A DNA stretch of 64,000 nucleotides from RH2-MAG17b sp050745265 (GCA_050745265.1 JBOGKE010000106.1:1-64000); one strand, 5' to 3'. Numbered from the stretch's first letter, positions 8,354 to 18,663 are shown. Numbers and translations: made by a program. The notes: generated by a model from the sequence alone, not told the origin.

Positions 8354-11300
8354 TCATTCCTGTGCGGGCAATGGCGGCGGGTGCGGGTGATGATTGGGAT
8401 ACGGCGGCGGCGCGTAATGCGGCGGCGGATTCTTCGCCAACAATTCCATCGCGACGGCCACGGCGCGTTCGAGCTGCGGATCGTGTCCCTGGCGCACGAG
8501 CGCTGGATCCTGCCACACCTCAACGTCGGGCGGTATTCCGTGATTTTCCACCTGCCAGTGGCCGTTCAGCCCGCCGATGGCCCAGCGAGGCGCGGTGACG
8601 GAGCCGCCGTCCATCAGCGGCGGATAACCTCCGATTCCGACGAGTCCACCCCAAGTCCTCACGCCCACCAGCGGCCCAATCGCGGTGCGATGGAAGTACC
8701 AGGGCAGAGCGTCTCCCCCCGAGCCGGAGAATTGATTGATGATCATCACCTTCGGCCCGAAGATGGCCTCCGGGGGCTCGAGATACGTTTTTCCGTAACG
8801 GCCCTCGGTGATCGCCATCGGTTTCCGTCGCAGGTAGTCGATGATGTAATCCGAGAGCTGGCCGCCGTGATTGAATCGCTCATCAATGATCGCGCCTTCC
8901 TTATCGACTTGCGAAAAGAAGTAGCGATTGAAATTCGTGAACCCGCCCACGGCGGTGTCGGGTAGGTAGACGTAGGCAAGCTTGCCGCCGCTGAGCTTGT
9001 CCACTCTGCGGCGGTTGGCTTCGATCCAATCGAGGTTGCGCAGCGCGTGATCGTTGGGCACCGGAATTACGATGACGTGGCGCGAGCCCCGGCCGTCCGG
9101 GTACGGTCCTACTTCGAGCGACACCTGCTTGCCGGCCGTGTTCTCGAAAAAGCTGTAGATGTTGTCTGTTCCGTGGAGCTCGCGGCCATTCACGGCCAGC
9201 AGGTATTCGCCGGGCTGGACGTTGACGCCCGGCTGCGTGAGCGGAGCGTGAAGGTCGGGATTCCAATTTTCGCCGCTATAGATTGTGGCGAAGCGGTAGC
9301 GGTTGTTTTCGATTGTGTAGTCCGCCCCCAGTAGCCCCACGGTGACGTGCGGGACTTGCGGCTCGACGCCGCCGCGGATGAACATATGGCCCACGGAAAT
9401 GTAGCTGAGCATCTCTTCGAAGAGAAAGTTCAAGTCGTCGCGCGATTCGATTCCGGGCAGATACGCGGCGAACTCCTTCTCCGCCGCATCGGCGTTGAGA
9501 CCGTGAAGGTGAGGATCATAGAAGAAGGCGCGCTCGATGCGCCACACTTCGTGGTACATCTGATTCCACTCTTCGCGCGGCACCACGTAAACCTGCATCT
9601 GATCGGTCTTCAGAAGACCATCGCCCGCTTTCGCCGCCGCCTTGGAAGAGGTGATGAACCAGTGGGGGCCTAGCTTGTAGAGCATCTTATCGCCGTTGAA
9701 AGAGAGATCGAACGAAGAAATTCCGCTCACGATCGTCTGCGTCTTGCGCGCTTTGAGATCAAACTTGATCACCGAGAGCGGCGGCGGACCCGGCGGCTCG
9801 CGCCGGACCTCGACGATCGGCGCTTCGACGAGAAACAGCTCGCCCGTTTTTCCCGCGGACATCCCAACGTAATTCGCCGGCGGGACGGGCAGCGCGAGCG
9901 TGCGGTTGAGAATGCCGTCGAAGTCGATGCTCACGGTGACCGTCGGCTTCGGGGGCTTATTCTTGGCCGCGGCACCAGCGGGCGGCTTGGACGCCTCTGC
10001 TTTTTCTTCATCGCTCTCGGGCAGTAGCGGCGACTTCACGTTCCTGGCGAGCACCACCACGTATCCGCTACGGGTGACCGGGTGAGCTTCGCTCGACATA
10101 TCGAGCCAGCCGGCCGTCAATCCCATATCGGTGCTGGCGGTGAAGTAGATGTATTTTCCGCCGCGATCGAAGTTCGGATAAAGGCAGTCGCTCATGCCGT
10201 CGGTGATTTGAGTGGCTTTGTGATCCGCGAGCGAATAGACGAACACCGCGCGAAGATGGTTCGGGAGCTCCTTGGTGTAGGCGAGCCATTTGCTGTCGGG
10301 CGACCAGGCTTCGTCGAATTCGTGCAGCGGCGTGCCGAACAGGTCCGTATCGATTTTGACCGGCGCCGGGTGATCGAGATCGAGGTACCACAGATTCATG
10401 GCTTGATCGCTGAAGGAAACCGTCTTGCCGTCCGGAGACCAGCGGAGCTGGTAATAGTAGGCCGAAGGCTGCGCGAGATGGATCGTCCTCACCGGCCCGA
10501 GGCCGCTCTGCTCGCGGATGCGGAGGTCGTATTCGCCCGTGCCATCCGAGAAGTACGCGATCCACTTGCCGTCGGGCGACCACGCCGGGTCGCGATCTTC
10601 TACGGCGGGGCTGTTCGTGATGTCGCGAATGTCGCCTTTTTTCACCGGCACGGTGAGAATATCGCCGTGGGCTTCGAATACGGCGCGTGCGCCGGTGGGC
10701 GAGATGTCGGAATGCACGATGTGGGTTCCCACGTTCTCGAAGCGCGGCTGGAGCTGGGGCATGTCCGCAATCGCTTCGATGGGAATCAGCTTCGAGCGGC
10801 GGCTCTTGAGATCGTAAAGATGAATTTGGCCGAACTGCGAATAGACGATCGCGTCCGGCCCGGCCGAGGCGTAGGTGATGTCGAAGCCGGTGTTTTTCAG
10901 CACCTGCGTGACCTTCCGGCTTTGCGTGTCGTAGGCGAAGAGGGTGATGGGGCCATTGCGGTCGGAGAGGAAGTAGACGGTGTGCCCGATCCACATAGGG
11001 TCATCGTCATTCGAATTATCGCGGGGGATTTTCACCACGCTCGAGTCGGAGAGATTGGCGATCCACACCGGAGTGGTTTGCCCGCCGCGGTAACCCTGCC
11101 AGAACGGCTCCCATCGGAAGTTGGGAACGTAGGCGAGGTGAGTGCCGTCGGGAGAATACGACCCGGTCTCCGCCATCGGAAGGGGCAACTCGGTCGGGAA
11201 TCCGCCCGTTGCCGGAACCGTAAAGAGTTGATGGGGATCTGAGTAGCTCGACCGTCCCGAGGCGAAGAGGACGCTCTTGCCGTCCGGCGTCCAGCCGACC

Positions 11301-11659
11301 GCTCCATCGAGTCCGGGATGATACGTGAGCCGCAGGGGCTCTCCGCCGGACGCGGGTACGACGTAGACGTCATCATTCCCTTGATAGTTCCCGGTGTAGG
11401 CGAGCATGGTTCCGTCGGGCGAGAAGACCGGCTGCTGCAGCGTGTCGGCGCCGGTGACGAGTCGATGCGCGCGGCCGCCGGCGCGGCTGACGATCCAGAT
11501 GTCTCCGCCATAGGCGAACGCGATCTGCGTTTTGCTGACCGCCGGTGTTTGCAAGAGCAACGGAGGGTTGGGCGCCCCAAGACAGCCGATCGCCACCAGA
11601 ACACCGAGCGCAATCGCCGCCGCAAGCCGAATTAACCGCTGAACAGAATTACGATTCAC
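8354..11659 (-). CDS. Tricorn-like S41 protease
   Basis: Exported protease of 1101 aa. After a lipoprotein-like leader (LAAAIALGVLVAIGCLGAP) come beta-propeller repeats with PD40/WD40 signatures such as FSPDGTMLAYTG, WTPDGKSVLFASG and WSPDGKWIAYFSDG. The C-terminal third holds a C1-helical domain with SYISVGHMFIRGG (catalytic His region), a PDZ domain (VNVQPGEYLLAVNGREL) and the S41 core with nucleophile Ser in INQFSGSGGDALPW and the Glu of VENHGIPPDVEV. This matches the order of tricorn protease. It ends in an unusual Pro/His-rich tail (HYAPPPYPNHHPHPPP). The GTG at 11659 is chosen because it begins the leader and follows a G-rich site; upstream in-frame codons are not leader-like. Confidence 0.93.
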   Translation of the reverse strand: MNRNSVQRLIRLAAAIALGVLVAIGCLGAPNPPLLLQTPAVSKTQIAFAYGGDIWIVSRAGGRAHRLVTGADTLQQPVFSPDGTMLAYTGNYQGNDDVYVVPASGGEPLRLTYHPGLDGAVGWTPDGKSVLFASGRSSYSDPHQLFTVPATGGFPTELPLPMAETGSYSPDGTHLAYVPNFRWEPFWQGYRGGQTTPVWIANLSDSSVVKIPRDNSNDDDPMWIGHTVYFLSDRNGPITLFAYDTQSRKVTQVLKNTGFDITYASAGPDAIVYSQFGQIHLYDLKSRRSKLIPIEAIADMPQLQPRFENVGTHIVHSDISPTGARAVFEAHGDILTVPVKKGDIRDITNSPAVEDRDPAWSPDGKWIAYFSDGTGEYDLRIREQSGLGPVRTIHLAQPSAYYYQLRWSPDGKTVSFSDQAMNLWYLDLDHPAPVKIDTDLFGTPLHEFDEAWSPDSKWLAYTKELPNHLRAVFVYSLADHKATQITDGMSDCLYPNFDRGGKYIYFTASTDMGLTAGWLDMSSEAHPVTRSGYVVVLARNVKSPLLPESDEEKAEASKPPAGAAAKNKPPKPTVTVSIDFDGILNRTLALPVPPANYVGMSAGKTGELFLVEAPIVEVRREPPGPPPLSVIKFDLKARKTQTIVSGISSFDLSFNGDKMLYKLGPHWFITSSKAAAKAGDGLLKTDQMQVYVVPREEWNQMYHEVWRIERAFFYDPHLHGLNADAAEKEFAAYLPGIESRDDLNFLFEEMLSYISVGHMFIRGGVEPQVPHVTVGLLGADYTIENNRYRFATIYSGENWNPDLHAPLTQPGVNVQPGEYLLAVNGRELHGTDNIYSFFENTAGKQVSLEVGPYPDGRGSRHVIVIPVPNDHALRNLDWIEANRRRVDKLSGGKLAYVYLPDTAVGGFTNFNRYFFSQVDKEGAIIDERFNHGGQLSDYIIDYLRRKPMAITEGRYGKTYLEPPEAIFGPKVMIINQFSGSGGDALPWYFHRTAIGPLVGVRTWGGLVGIGGYPPLMDGGSVTAPRWAIGGLNGHWQVENHGIPPDVEVWQDPALVRQGHDPQLERAVAVAMELLAKNPPPHYAPPPYPNHHPHPPPLPAQE

Positions 11660-12061
11660 ACCCACCCCCGAGCATCGGCAGAGTAGCGGCCGGCCGGCGT
11701 TGTTCCACTCGATAGGCAAAGATCGCCGGTACCAAATCGCGAAGCCGCGCCCAGCATTATAAGCCATGCGTGCGCGTTGAGACAGGTGATTTGCCCTTGC
11801 TGTCGGTAGCACCTCATACATCAGGTTCAGCGAGCCAGTGACTCGTCTCATTTTGGCATTCGCAAAATACCGCCCTAAACCAGGGCGGGCCAATGGGGTC
11901 CGTCGCGGCTGCCCTCTTTCCCGAATGCGGGACGGCGAAGCGAGCTTGCCCTGATGCAGGAAGGGCTCCCGAAAACCTAACAAGGCCGGCGATCACAGAT
12001 CGCCGCCACAGCAAAAGGCCGGCGATCGCCAACTCCCGCGAGAGCGAGATTCGTTCAGGAG
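11660..12061. other. Intergenic region, no gene seen
   Basis: About 400 bp with no convincing gene. It contains a short direct repeat built on GGCCGGCGATC (around 11982-12027), interleaved with GATCGCCG, and is probably promoter plus repeat DNA between two genes transcribed in the same direction. Confidence 0.4.
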
Positions 12062-13591
12062 CTAGCGGTCTTCCGCCATCATGCGGCGCGTCATCGGGTC
12101 AATTGGCGCGTGGTCGTCGGTGAAAACGACGGTTCCGGTCGGGGGTTCGAGCGGCGCCATGTGAGAAGCGGCTTCGCCGGCGATCCGTGCGATCCCGGGA
12201 TCTCCCTCGTAGCTCCGCAGCTCCGCTCTCACGGACGCCGCCGTCGTGCGCTTCGCAAACGCGAACAGCATATAGTTTTTAGGCACTCGCGACGTAACGA
12301 GAACGGTGGGAAAGACGCGCTCGAGCGTGGCCCCCGACGACTCAAGGATTTGGCGCTTGCGACCGGCGTCATAGACGTTCATCATCAGCAGGCCGTCGGG
12401 GGTCATTCGCGCCCGAACCATGCGGAAAAACTGTTTCGTCACCAGATAGAAGGGGATGTAGGGGCCGCCCTGATAGAGATCAACGTGGACGAGATCGAAC
12501 CGGCCGCAGCTCCGTTTGAGCCAGGGACGCGCGTCGGCGACATGGACGTGCAGCCAACTCGCATAGGTCGGGAGGCCAAAGAAGTCGCGCGCCGCCTTAA
12601 CGACATCCGGGTCAATCTCGACCGCGTCTACCTGAAGCGCAGGGTCGGAAAGCCGCGCGAAGCGGATGGACCCCCCGGCGCCCATGCCCAGTGAAAGCAG
12701 ATGCTTTGCGTGGACGAGGAGCGGACCGAGCACGTACTCATCCTGGTAGGAGCCCGACCAGCGGCTGTTCATCTTGATGGTGGTGTGGGAGTGGCGCAGG
12801 TCGTTAAGGCAAAGCATCAAGTACCCGTCATAATCCATCACGCGGACTTCGTTGTAGGCGGATTGCGCGCGCCAGAGTTCGTAGTAGCGCAAGCGTTGCA
12901 CAGGCGCCAGCGCCACCACGAGCAGCGCCAGACCGCCCGCCAGAATGGCGCGACGATGCCCCGGCAGACCCGCCACGCCCAGCACGACCGAAATCGCGCA
13001 TAGGATTTGAAGCGTGGCATGAGTCCCGAGGCCAGGAACCATCAGGAACGCCGTCAGTAAAACGCCGCCAATGCTGCCGACCGTGGCCAATGCATAAACG
13101 CGGCCGGCGGAAGAGCCGACGTGCCCGGCCCGCGCGAGCAGGCGAATAACAAAAGGCGACGTGCCCGCCAGCCCCAGCATCGGCGGGCCAAAAATCACCA
13201 CGGTAGCAATGACCGGGCCTTCAAACTGCCCGGCGTTGTAGAGGGATTCGAGAAGGCGAATTGCAGTGTAGAGGATGACGAGCTGATAGATGCCGCTCAG
13301 AAAAATTGTGATGTAGAGGGCGCGGTCGCTCGAGCATCGGTCGGAGAGCCAGCCGCCCCAAGCGTAACCCGCCGCTAGCGCCGCCATCACCACCGAAATC
13401 AGGCTGCCCCAGACGTAAATCGAATAGCCGAAGTAGGGAGCGAAGAGCCGGAAGCCCACCAGCTCCAGCCCCATAATCACGGCGCCGGCCAGCGCCGCGG
13501 TCACGAGCCAGAGCGCCAGCCGCACGCGAGAGGCTGCGACGGCCGAAGCATTCCGGTCGTCGGCGGTTGGCGCCTCTGCTTCAGCCGCCAT
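12062..13591 (-). CDS. Fused MFS-type membrane domain / spermidine synthase-like protein
   Basis: 509 aa. Residues about 25-260 hold roughly seven to nine hydrophobic segments (LALWLVTAALAGAVIMGLELVG, VSAVLGVAGLPGHRRAILAG type), as in the MFS-like half of fused spermidine-synthase proteins. The C-terminal half is a class I SAM/aminopropyltransferase fold: MGAGGSIRFARL (glycine-rich loop), VDAVEIDPDVVKAARDFFGL (acidic residue at end of beta 2), HVHVADARPWL and FDLVHVDLYQGGPYIPFYL. Such fusions are common in Acidobacteriota. Substrate is unknown; polyamine synthesis is not assured because the aminopropyltransferase active-site residues cannot be confirmed by eye. Confidence 0.85.
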   Translation of the reverse strand: MAAEAEAPTADDRNASAVAASRVRLALWLVTAALAGAVIMGLELVGFRLFAPYFGYSIYVWGSLISVVMAALAAGYAWGGWLSDRCSSDRALYITIFLSGIYQLVILYTAIRLLESLYNAGQFEGPVIATVVIFGPPMLGLAGTSPFVIRLLARAGHVGSSAGRVYALATVGSIGGVLLTAFLMVPGLGTHATLQILCAISVVLGVAGLPGHRRAILAGGLALLVVALAPVQRLRYYELWRAQSAYNEVRVMDYDGYLMLCLNDLRHSHTTIKMNSRWSGSYQDEYVLGPLLVHAKHLLSLGMGAGGSIRFARLSDPALQVDAVEIDPDVVKAARDFFGLPTYASWLHVHVADARPWLKRSCGRFDLVHVDLYQGGPYIPFYLVTKQFFRMVRARMTPDGLLMMNVYDAGRKRQILESSGATLERVFPTVLVTSRVPKNYMLFAFAKRTTAASVRAELRSYEGDPGIARIAGEAASHMAPLEPPTGTVVFTDDHAPIDPMTRRMMAEDR

Positions 13592-13839
13592 GGTAGTCCC
13601 CCATTCGGCCGCGGATCCAGAAATTCACAAGCAGCCGATACTTAAACGGTACATATGTATACCACAACTAAATGGCCACGGCACGGAATCTTCCTTTTGT
13701 GAGAGGAAAGCCGCTTTGCGCCATGCCGCCAAGCAAGACGAACGTCGATTGAGGGAAAACGGAGCGGTGTGGCATTCATCTTGCTAGACCCATTCCGGCT
13801 GCACCATCTCAGATCCGTGCTTACCGAACGACGAATTGA

Positions 13840-15153
13840 ATGTCCGCGAGCGAACCACACGAACAAGGGCTGAGACTGCTCCACTCCGGCCTGCCGAACG
13901 AGGCGGTACGCTGCTTCGCGGCCGCGCTCCGGGAACAGGAGACGAGCGCCCGCTGGAACGACTGGGCCACCGCGTCCTTGCGATGCGTGCGTTTTGCGGA
14001 TGCCGAGCAGGGTTACCGACGCGCCCTCGCCATCGATCCCCGCAATGGACAGGCGGCGCTGAACCTGGGCGTTGGGCTGGCGCGGCAGGGGCGCTTCGGC
14101 GACGCAGTAGCATTTCTCGCGCAGCGCCGGGGAACCTTAAAGCCCGAACTGCAGGGGCTTTTCGACAGCCTTCTTGCGACATGCCGGGCGCGCCACGGGC
14201 AGGCCGTACCCGCTTCAATCCTGAGCGCCTTCGGAGATCGGGCAGTCGCCGCAATTTTCAGTGATTCGGCGCCGGTCGGGATCGCCGAACCCGCACTGAG
14301 CTGGCTGAATCCTCCTTCTCCACAGTTCTTGGCTTACGTCCGCGACCATGAGCGGCTGCCGTTCGATGACATACCTCCTGACCCAGAGAACTTTCTTAAG
14401 CCGCCCACGTTCCGCATCGCACAGGCCCACCGGATTTGGATCACGCTCGAAACTCTGCGCCGCCACCTCCCACCCGGAAAAAACACTGCGATCCTGGACC
14501 TGGGAGCGTTTCCGTTTGCGATCGATCTCGGCATCCGCGAGTTCCTGAACGCCTCTTGCCCGATCTGGGCTTCCGTCCACCAGACTTTCCCTTGCGAGTG
14601 GAGCGAGTGGCTCGGAGAGCGCAACATTCATCTCACCTGGACCAATCTCGATCCTCTGGTTCGGCCGAACGAACCGATTTCCGATATGAAGGATACGATT
14701 CAGGCGCGCGACACTTCGATGGGACTCGTGATTTTCGCTCATGTGATCGAGCATCTCTACCAGCCGCTCCGGATACTCAAAGAGGCGTGTCGTGTCCTCG
14801 AGCCCGGCGGGCGCATTCTTGTCTCAACCGCTAACACGTTCATGGCGCAATCTCTGCTGGCGTTCCTCTCGCTCGGCGAGTATTTGCACGAGCCGGTCGA
14901 AGGCACCGCAGCGATGGCGTTCCGTAGCTGGAGAGGACACGTCCGCTTCTTCTCCGCCGGAGATCTGCAAAAACTTCTTGAGGCGGCGGGTTTCGAAGTG
15001 GTCGAAAGTCAGTTTTACAAAGTGCTGTATAACTCTTTCGTGGAAGAATATTTCCGGCAGCCGGTGCGCACGATACCCCGCTGGCGGGCCGAATTGCTCT
15101 CCTGCTGTCCCGGGTACAGGAACGAGATCGTGAGCGTCGGCCAAAAGCCATGA
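13840..15153 (+). CDS. TPR-containing SAM-dependent methyltransferase
   Basis: 437 aa. The first 110 residues form TPR-like helices (YRRALAIDPRNGQAALNLGVGLARQGRFGDAVAFL). After a linker, a class I methyltransferase domain begins near residue 205 with AILDLGAFPFAIDLG (motif I) and continues with GLVIFAHVIEHLYQPLRILKEACRVLEPGGRILVSTANTF, the HxxEH and post-I motifs of the methyltransf_11/23 type. It is convergent with a GT2-GT4 glycosyltransferase and precedes an FkbM-type methyltransferase, so glycan or lipid-linked saccharide methylation is likely. The Shine-Dalgarno site is weak, so the start is uncertain by a few codons. Confidence 0.8.
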   Translation: MSASEPHEQGLRLLHSGLPNEAVRCFAAALREQETSARWNDWATASLRCVRFADAEQGYRRALAIDPRNGQAALNLGVGLARQGRFGDAVAFLAQRRGTLKPELQGLFDSLLATCRARHGQAVPASILSAFGDRAVAAIFSDSAPVGIAEPALSWLNPPSPQFLAYVRDHERLPFDDIPPDPENFLKPPTFRIAQAHRIWITLETLRRHLPPGKNTAILDLGAFPFAIDLGIREFLNASCPIWASVHQTFPCEWSEWLGERNIHLTWTNLDPLVRPNEPISDMKDTIQARDTSMGLVIFAHVIEHLYQPLRILKEACRVLEPGGRILVSTANTFMAQSLLAFLSLGEYLHEPVEGTAAMAFRSWRGHVRFFSAGDLQKLLEAAGFEVVESQFYKVLYNSFVEEYFRQPVRTIPRWRAELLSCCPGYRNEIVSVGQKP

Positions 15154-15172
15154 AGCCGGCGCGGGCGGGTTT

Positions 15173-17479
15173 TCACTTTGCGCCGCCCGCAGCGAGCGGC
15201 TCCAGATGCGCGGCCGGCGCCGGCGGGCTGAAGTCGGGTGATTCAAGTACCCGCGCATAAAGCGCAAGCGTCCGGTCGAGCAGCTTGTCCCTCGTGTAGC
15301 GAGCGAGATACTTCTTCCGCCCGGCTCGTCCGAGCACCTCGCGTTTTGCCTTGTTCGCCAGCAACTGATCGAGCGCGGCGCGCAGGCTCGCTTCATCTCC
15401 CGGCTCGGCGAGTAAACCGGTGACGCCATGGTCAATCACCTCCGGCATACCTCCAGCGCGGCAGCCGACCACCGGCTTGCCGAACATCATCGCCTCCAGA
15501 AACACCAGCCCGAAGGATTCGTAGCGGGAAGGTGCAACAAAAATCTCACATTGAGCCAAGCGCGTTTCGAGCTCCTCGTCCGATATTTCTCCCGTGAAAA
15601 TCACGCGATCGAACCAATCGGCGGAAGAATGCTGAGCTTGGAAACGCCGCGTGAACGATGATCCGTCCGCCTGCGGCGCGTCCTCGCCCGCCAGAGTGAA
15701 GCGCGCTTCCGGGTATTTTACGCAGGTCGCCGGAACGGCTCGAAGGAGCACGTCGATACCTTTTCGCAGCTCGAAGCGGCCCGTGTAGAGGATGTCGACG
15801 AAAGCGTTTGGCGGCGCCGGACGTGCCTCCACGGCCCGATCCTCCATTCCCAGCGGGACCACCTTGACCTGGCCGGGGCGAAACGCAACGCGATAAGAGT
15901 CATTCACCGTCTTCACAACGGCCTGGCTGATGGCGCGGACCGCGTCCGAACGCTCCAGCACGAGTGATTCAGCGGCAATCTGCTCGTCGAAGAACTGCCG
16001 CTGCCCCTTCGAGCCGTCGACCAAGTGGGAGTTGGTCTCGATCCACGTTTTCAGCGGAGTCTCGAGATTCGTCACTACGCGAAACGAGCCGTCGAGCACC
16101 ACGGCAATTCCTTCCGCGTCCCACACCGGAGCCTCGACAATATCGACGGGGTGGACCGAATGGATCCAGCGCAGCTCGTGGAGCATTGATGCCGAATATT
16201 GCCAGATGTGCAAAGGAACCTTGACTCCCTCGGGCGGAGGAGGAACCTCACTGCTCGGAACCAGGCGGTGCACCCACACGTCGTTTTCAAAATCGACCGT
16301 CGGGTGATCGCCGGAGCTCCGCGTCAGAACGTGAACCATATGGCCGCGCTCGGCGGGTCCGCAAGCGAGATCGTACGTCAAGCGCGGAATGCCGCCCTTA
16401 ACTTCCGGGAGGTATCCCTGGCTCAGGAGGCACACGGTGAGTTTCCGCGACGCATCCAAAACCACCGGGTAAGGTTTGAACTCCGCGCGATGATTTCTCT
16501 CGAACACGTCCGTAGCGACTGCGCCTCGCATCTCTCTTGCCGCCGGCGAATCGCGCCAACGGCGCGGCTGAGTCATGCCTTTCAAGATGCCTTCGCGGAA
16601 GGCCTCCGTGGAATCACGGTAAAACTTCTCGATCGTCTCTGACTCGATCTTGTTTTCGGCGAGCCATCCCTTAAGCGCCGATTCGACGCCGTCCGCGTAC
16701 TGAGTCCAGTCCCGCAGCAGCGAAAGAAATTCCGTGCCCGGCGGCGCGTTCTTAAGTCCGAAGTAGACTTTGTTCTTGATGATGGATCGCCAGTCGGTGA
16801 CGATCCGGTCGGCGTTGCGTAAGTGGCTCGGAAGATTGCGGTGATACACGAAAGCGTTGGGCAACTGTTTCAACAGATAGCCCGCGTCCACAAGGCGCAG
16901 GCAAACGTCCACCTCGTCCAGATAATAGTCGAACTCCTCGTCAAATCCCCCTACATCGAGGATCGCACTCCGCCGGATCGCCGAATTCCCGCCTTGCAGG
17001 TTTGGAAAGCGCAGGCAGCCGGGATAACAGAACGCGAGCGCCGGCTCGTTTCCATCGAAGAAAGAATTTCCGATGCGGTCGCAAATCGTGTATCGGTATT
17101 GAGGGCGAAAGCCTGTGTAGTCGAACACGGTCCCCGTGACACCGCCGACGTCGTCGCTGTCGAAGCCGGCGACAGCGTCGTTCAGCCAATTCTCGTCGGC
17201 CACGGCGTCGTCATCCATGAAGGCGACCAAGTCGCCCCGCGCCATCTCGATGCCCACATTTCGCGAAACCGAGAGGTTGCGGTCGCCGCACGTCCCGACG
17301 CGAATCGCGCCCGCGTAGCGGTTGAGCACGTCCGCCGTGTGGTCAGTGGAGGGGCCGTTTACAACGATCACTTCGAAATGGGGGTAGTTGAGCCGCCGGA
17401 GTGAACGCAGCGCGGTGTCGAGGCTCGCGGCGCGGTTATACGTATTGATTACGACGGACACTCGGGATGGGCTTGGCAT
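15173..17479 (-). CDS. Two-domain glycosyltransferase (GT2 fused to GT4)
   Basis: 768 aa with two separate sugar transferases. Residues about 7-240 are a GT-A family 2 domain: SVVINTYNRAASLDTALRSL, then GDLVAFMDDDAVADENW (DxD-type motif) and GGFDEEFDYYLDEVDVCLRL. Residues about 350-750 are a GT-B family 4 domain: CLLSQGYLPEVKGGIPRLTYDLA at its start and EIFVAPSRYESFGLVFLEAMMFGKPVVGCRAGGMPEVI near its end, with the ExFGxxxxE motif. It probably adds two successive sugars in surface polysaccharide assembly. It shares a strand and near-zero spacing with the coiled-coil gene upstream. Confidence 0.92.
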   Translation of the reverse strand: MPSPSRVSVVINTYNRAASLDTALRSLRRLNYPHFEVIVVNGPSTDHTADVLNRYAGAIRVGTCGDRNLSVSRNVGIEMARGDLVAFMDDDAVADENWLNDAVAGFDSDDVGGVTGTVFDYTGFRPQYRYTICDRIGNSFFDGNEPALAFCYPGCLRFPNLQGGNSAIRRSAILDVGGFDEEFDYYLDEVDVCLRLVDAGYLLKQLPNAFVYHRNLPSHLRNADRIVTDWRSIIKNKVYFGLKNAPPGTEFLSLLRDWTQYADGVESALKGWLAENKIESETIEKFYRDSTEAFREGILKGMTQPRRWRDSPAAREMRGAVATDVFERNHRAEFKPYPVVLDASRKLTVCLLSQGYLPEVKGGIPRLTYDLACGPAERGHMVHVLTRSSGDHPTVDFENDVWVHRLVPSSEVPPPPEGVKVPLHIWQYSASMLHELRWIHSVHPVDIVEAPVWDAEGIAVVLDGSFRVVTNLETPLKTWIETNSHLVDGSKGQRQFFDEQIAAESLVLERSDAVRAISQAVVKTVNDSYRVAFRPGQVKVVPLGMEDRAVEARPAPPNAFVDILYTGRFELRKGIDVLLRAVPATCVKYPEARFTLAGEDAPQADGSSFTRRFQAQHSSADWFDRVIFTGEISDEELETRLAQCEIFVAPSRYESFGLVFLEAMMFGKPVVGCRAGGMPEVIDHGVTGLLAEPGDEASLRAALDQLLANKAKREVLGRAGRKKYLARYTRDKLLDRTLALYARVLESPDFSPPAPAAHLEPLAAGGAK

Positions 17480-17497
17480 GGCTTTGCAATCCGCGCG

Positions 17498-18079
17498 TCA
17501 TGAGGATGATTTCTTCCGGCTGCCTGGGGGTTTAGCGGGACGCGATTCAAGTCGCTCGAGTCTTGCCTCGAACGACTTCAGCGCTTCCTGCGCCGCCACG
17601 TCGCCGCGGCGAGCTTCGCGCAGAGCGTGCGGAAATGATTCTGCGTGAACCTTCATTGCCTCGATGCTCGGGCTCATGCCGGAGACTTCGGCTTCCAGCT
17701 TGCCGAGTCTCGCGCTCTCCGCCGCCACGGCCTTCGAGAGCAGGTCGAAATTCGATGCGCTGCGCGCGTCCAGCGTGCGTACGTGCTCGCCGAGTGCAGC
17801 GATGGCGCTCGCCAGCCGATCGAAAGTCCCGGAACTGTTCCGATCCAATTTCGCCAGTTGCTCGCGAAGCTCGCTGATGTTTTTCGAAACCTCGGTGACG
17901 GCGGCTGCGTCGCCGCTTTGCACACGCGCCAACTGCCCGCGCAAGTCCATCACCGCCTTTGAATGCTGATTCAGTGCGACCGCGACTTTGACGAAATTCG
18001 TTTCGATTGGATCGGCTTCCCTTTGTATCGCCACCGGATCGATCCGGGGAGACGGACTTCCGGACGGGTCATTAAACAT
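17498..18079 (-). CDS. Coiled-coil protein of unknown function, 193 aa
   Basis: Hydrophilic helical protein with heptad-like repeats through most of its length (MDLRGQLARVQSGD, ISELREQLAKLDRNS, LLSKAVAAESARLGKLEAEVS). The C terminus is basic and serine/lysine rich. The start is well supported by AAGGAG eight bases upstream. It lies 18 bp before the GT2-GT4 gene on the same strand, probably in one operon, and may act as a scaffold or length-control subunit. That role is an inference from context only; many glycan clusters carry similar coiled-coil partners. Confidence 0.8.
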   Translation of the reverse strand: MFNDPSGSPSPRIDPVAIQREADPIETNFVKVAVALNQHSKAVMDLRGQLARVQSGDAAAVTEVSKNISELREQLAKLDRNSSGTFDRLASAIAALGEHVRTLDARSASNFDLLSKAVAAESARLGKLEAEVSGMSPSIEAMKVHAESFPHALREARRGDVAAQEALKSFEARLERLESRPAKPPGSRKKSSS

Positions 18080-18663
18080 TAAAGACTCCTTATCGCCGCA
18101 ACGTTCGCTCCGCCTTGCGGGGTCGATACCTTAAGAAGGCTCTAATCTCGCCAATTCGATAGCAAGAAAGGCCGGGGCGTGGGTTGTCGAAACGGAGCAC
18201 AATTTCAGCCGCCTCACGCATATTCTCGTCGCCAAGGCGTGGCATTATGCCACACCGCATTGATTCTAAAGGCTCCTTAGGCTTCGTTCCGCGAATTCTC
18301 TTCAAGCACGCATTTCCCCACTCCGAGAGGTCGAACCCTCCGCGCGCAAATTAGCCTCGTCTACAATCGATTCAACGGTCGCCAGTTGAGACTTTGGAGA
18401 TGCATGAGAACTGTGAGACGCATTGATTTCCGTGGTACGGTGGGCGCGCAGCACCGATAACACTGGCGCGAAGCGATCCCGCCGCGCTCCGGGGTAGATG
18501 CGTGGCAATTTGGCGACCACGAGCGGACGGCGTTCTCGCAGCGCCGCCATTCCTCCGGCCCAGAAGCCCGCGGGGCGAAGCGGCCGGCGCCACTGCCACT
18601 TCGGCGGCGGCACAGGGTATGGTCACGATATTGCTCTCACAGGATTGGATCGGAAGGCCTGGA
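18080..18663. other. Intergenic region with a short palindrome
   Basis: No firm gene. A 71-residue minus-strand reading (18090-18305) is arginine-rich and without support. A perfect 7-bp-arm palindrome GTGGCAT-T-ATGCCAC lies at 18239-18253. The region separates the leftward glycan genes from the rightward FkbM gene, so promoters for both should be here. Confidence 0.35.

Noticed and set aside
10082..11242. 386-residue plus-strand open frame inside the tricorn gene
   Set aside because: It is the mirror of the beta-propeller coding sequence; high GC keeps antisense frames open, and the translation has no coherent domain.
18090..18305. 71-residue minus-strand open frame upstream of the coiled-coil gene
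   Set aside because: Arginine-rich, without ribosome site, and interrupted by a perfect palindrome; probably intergenic.
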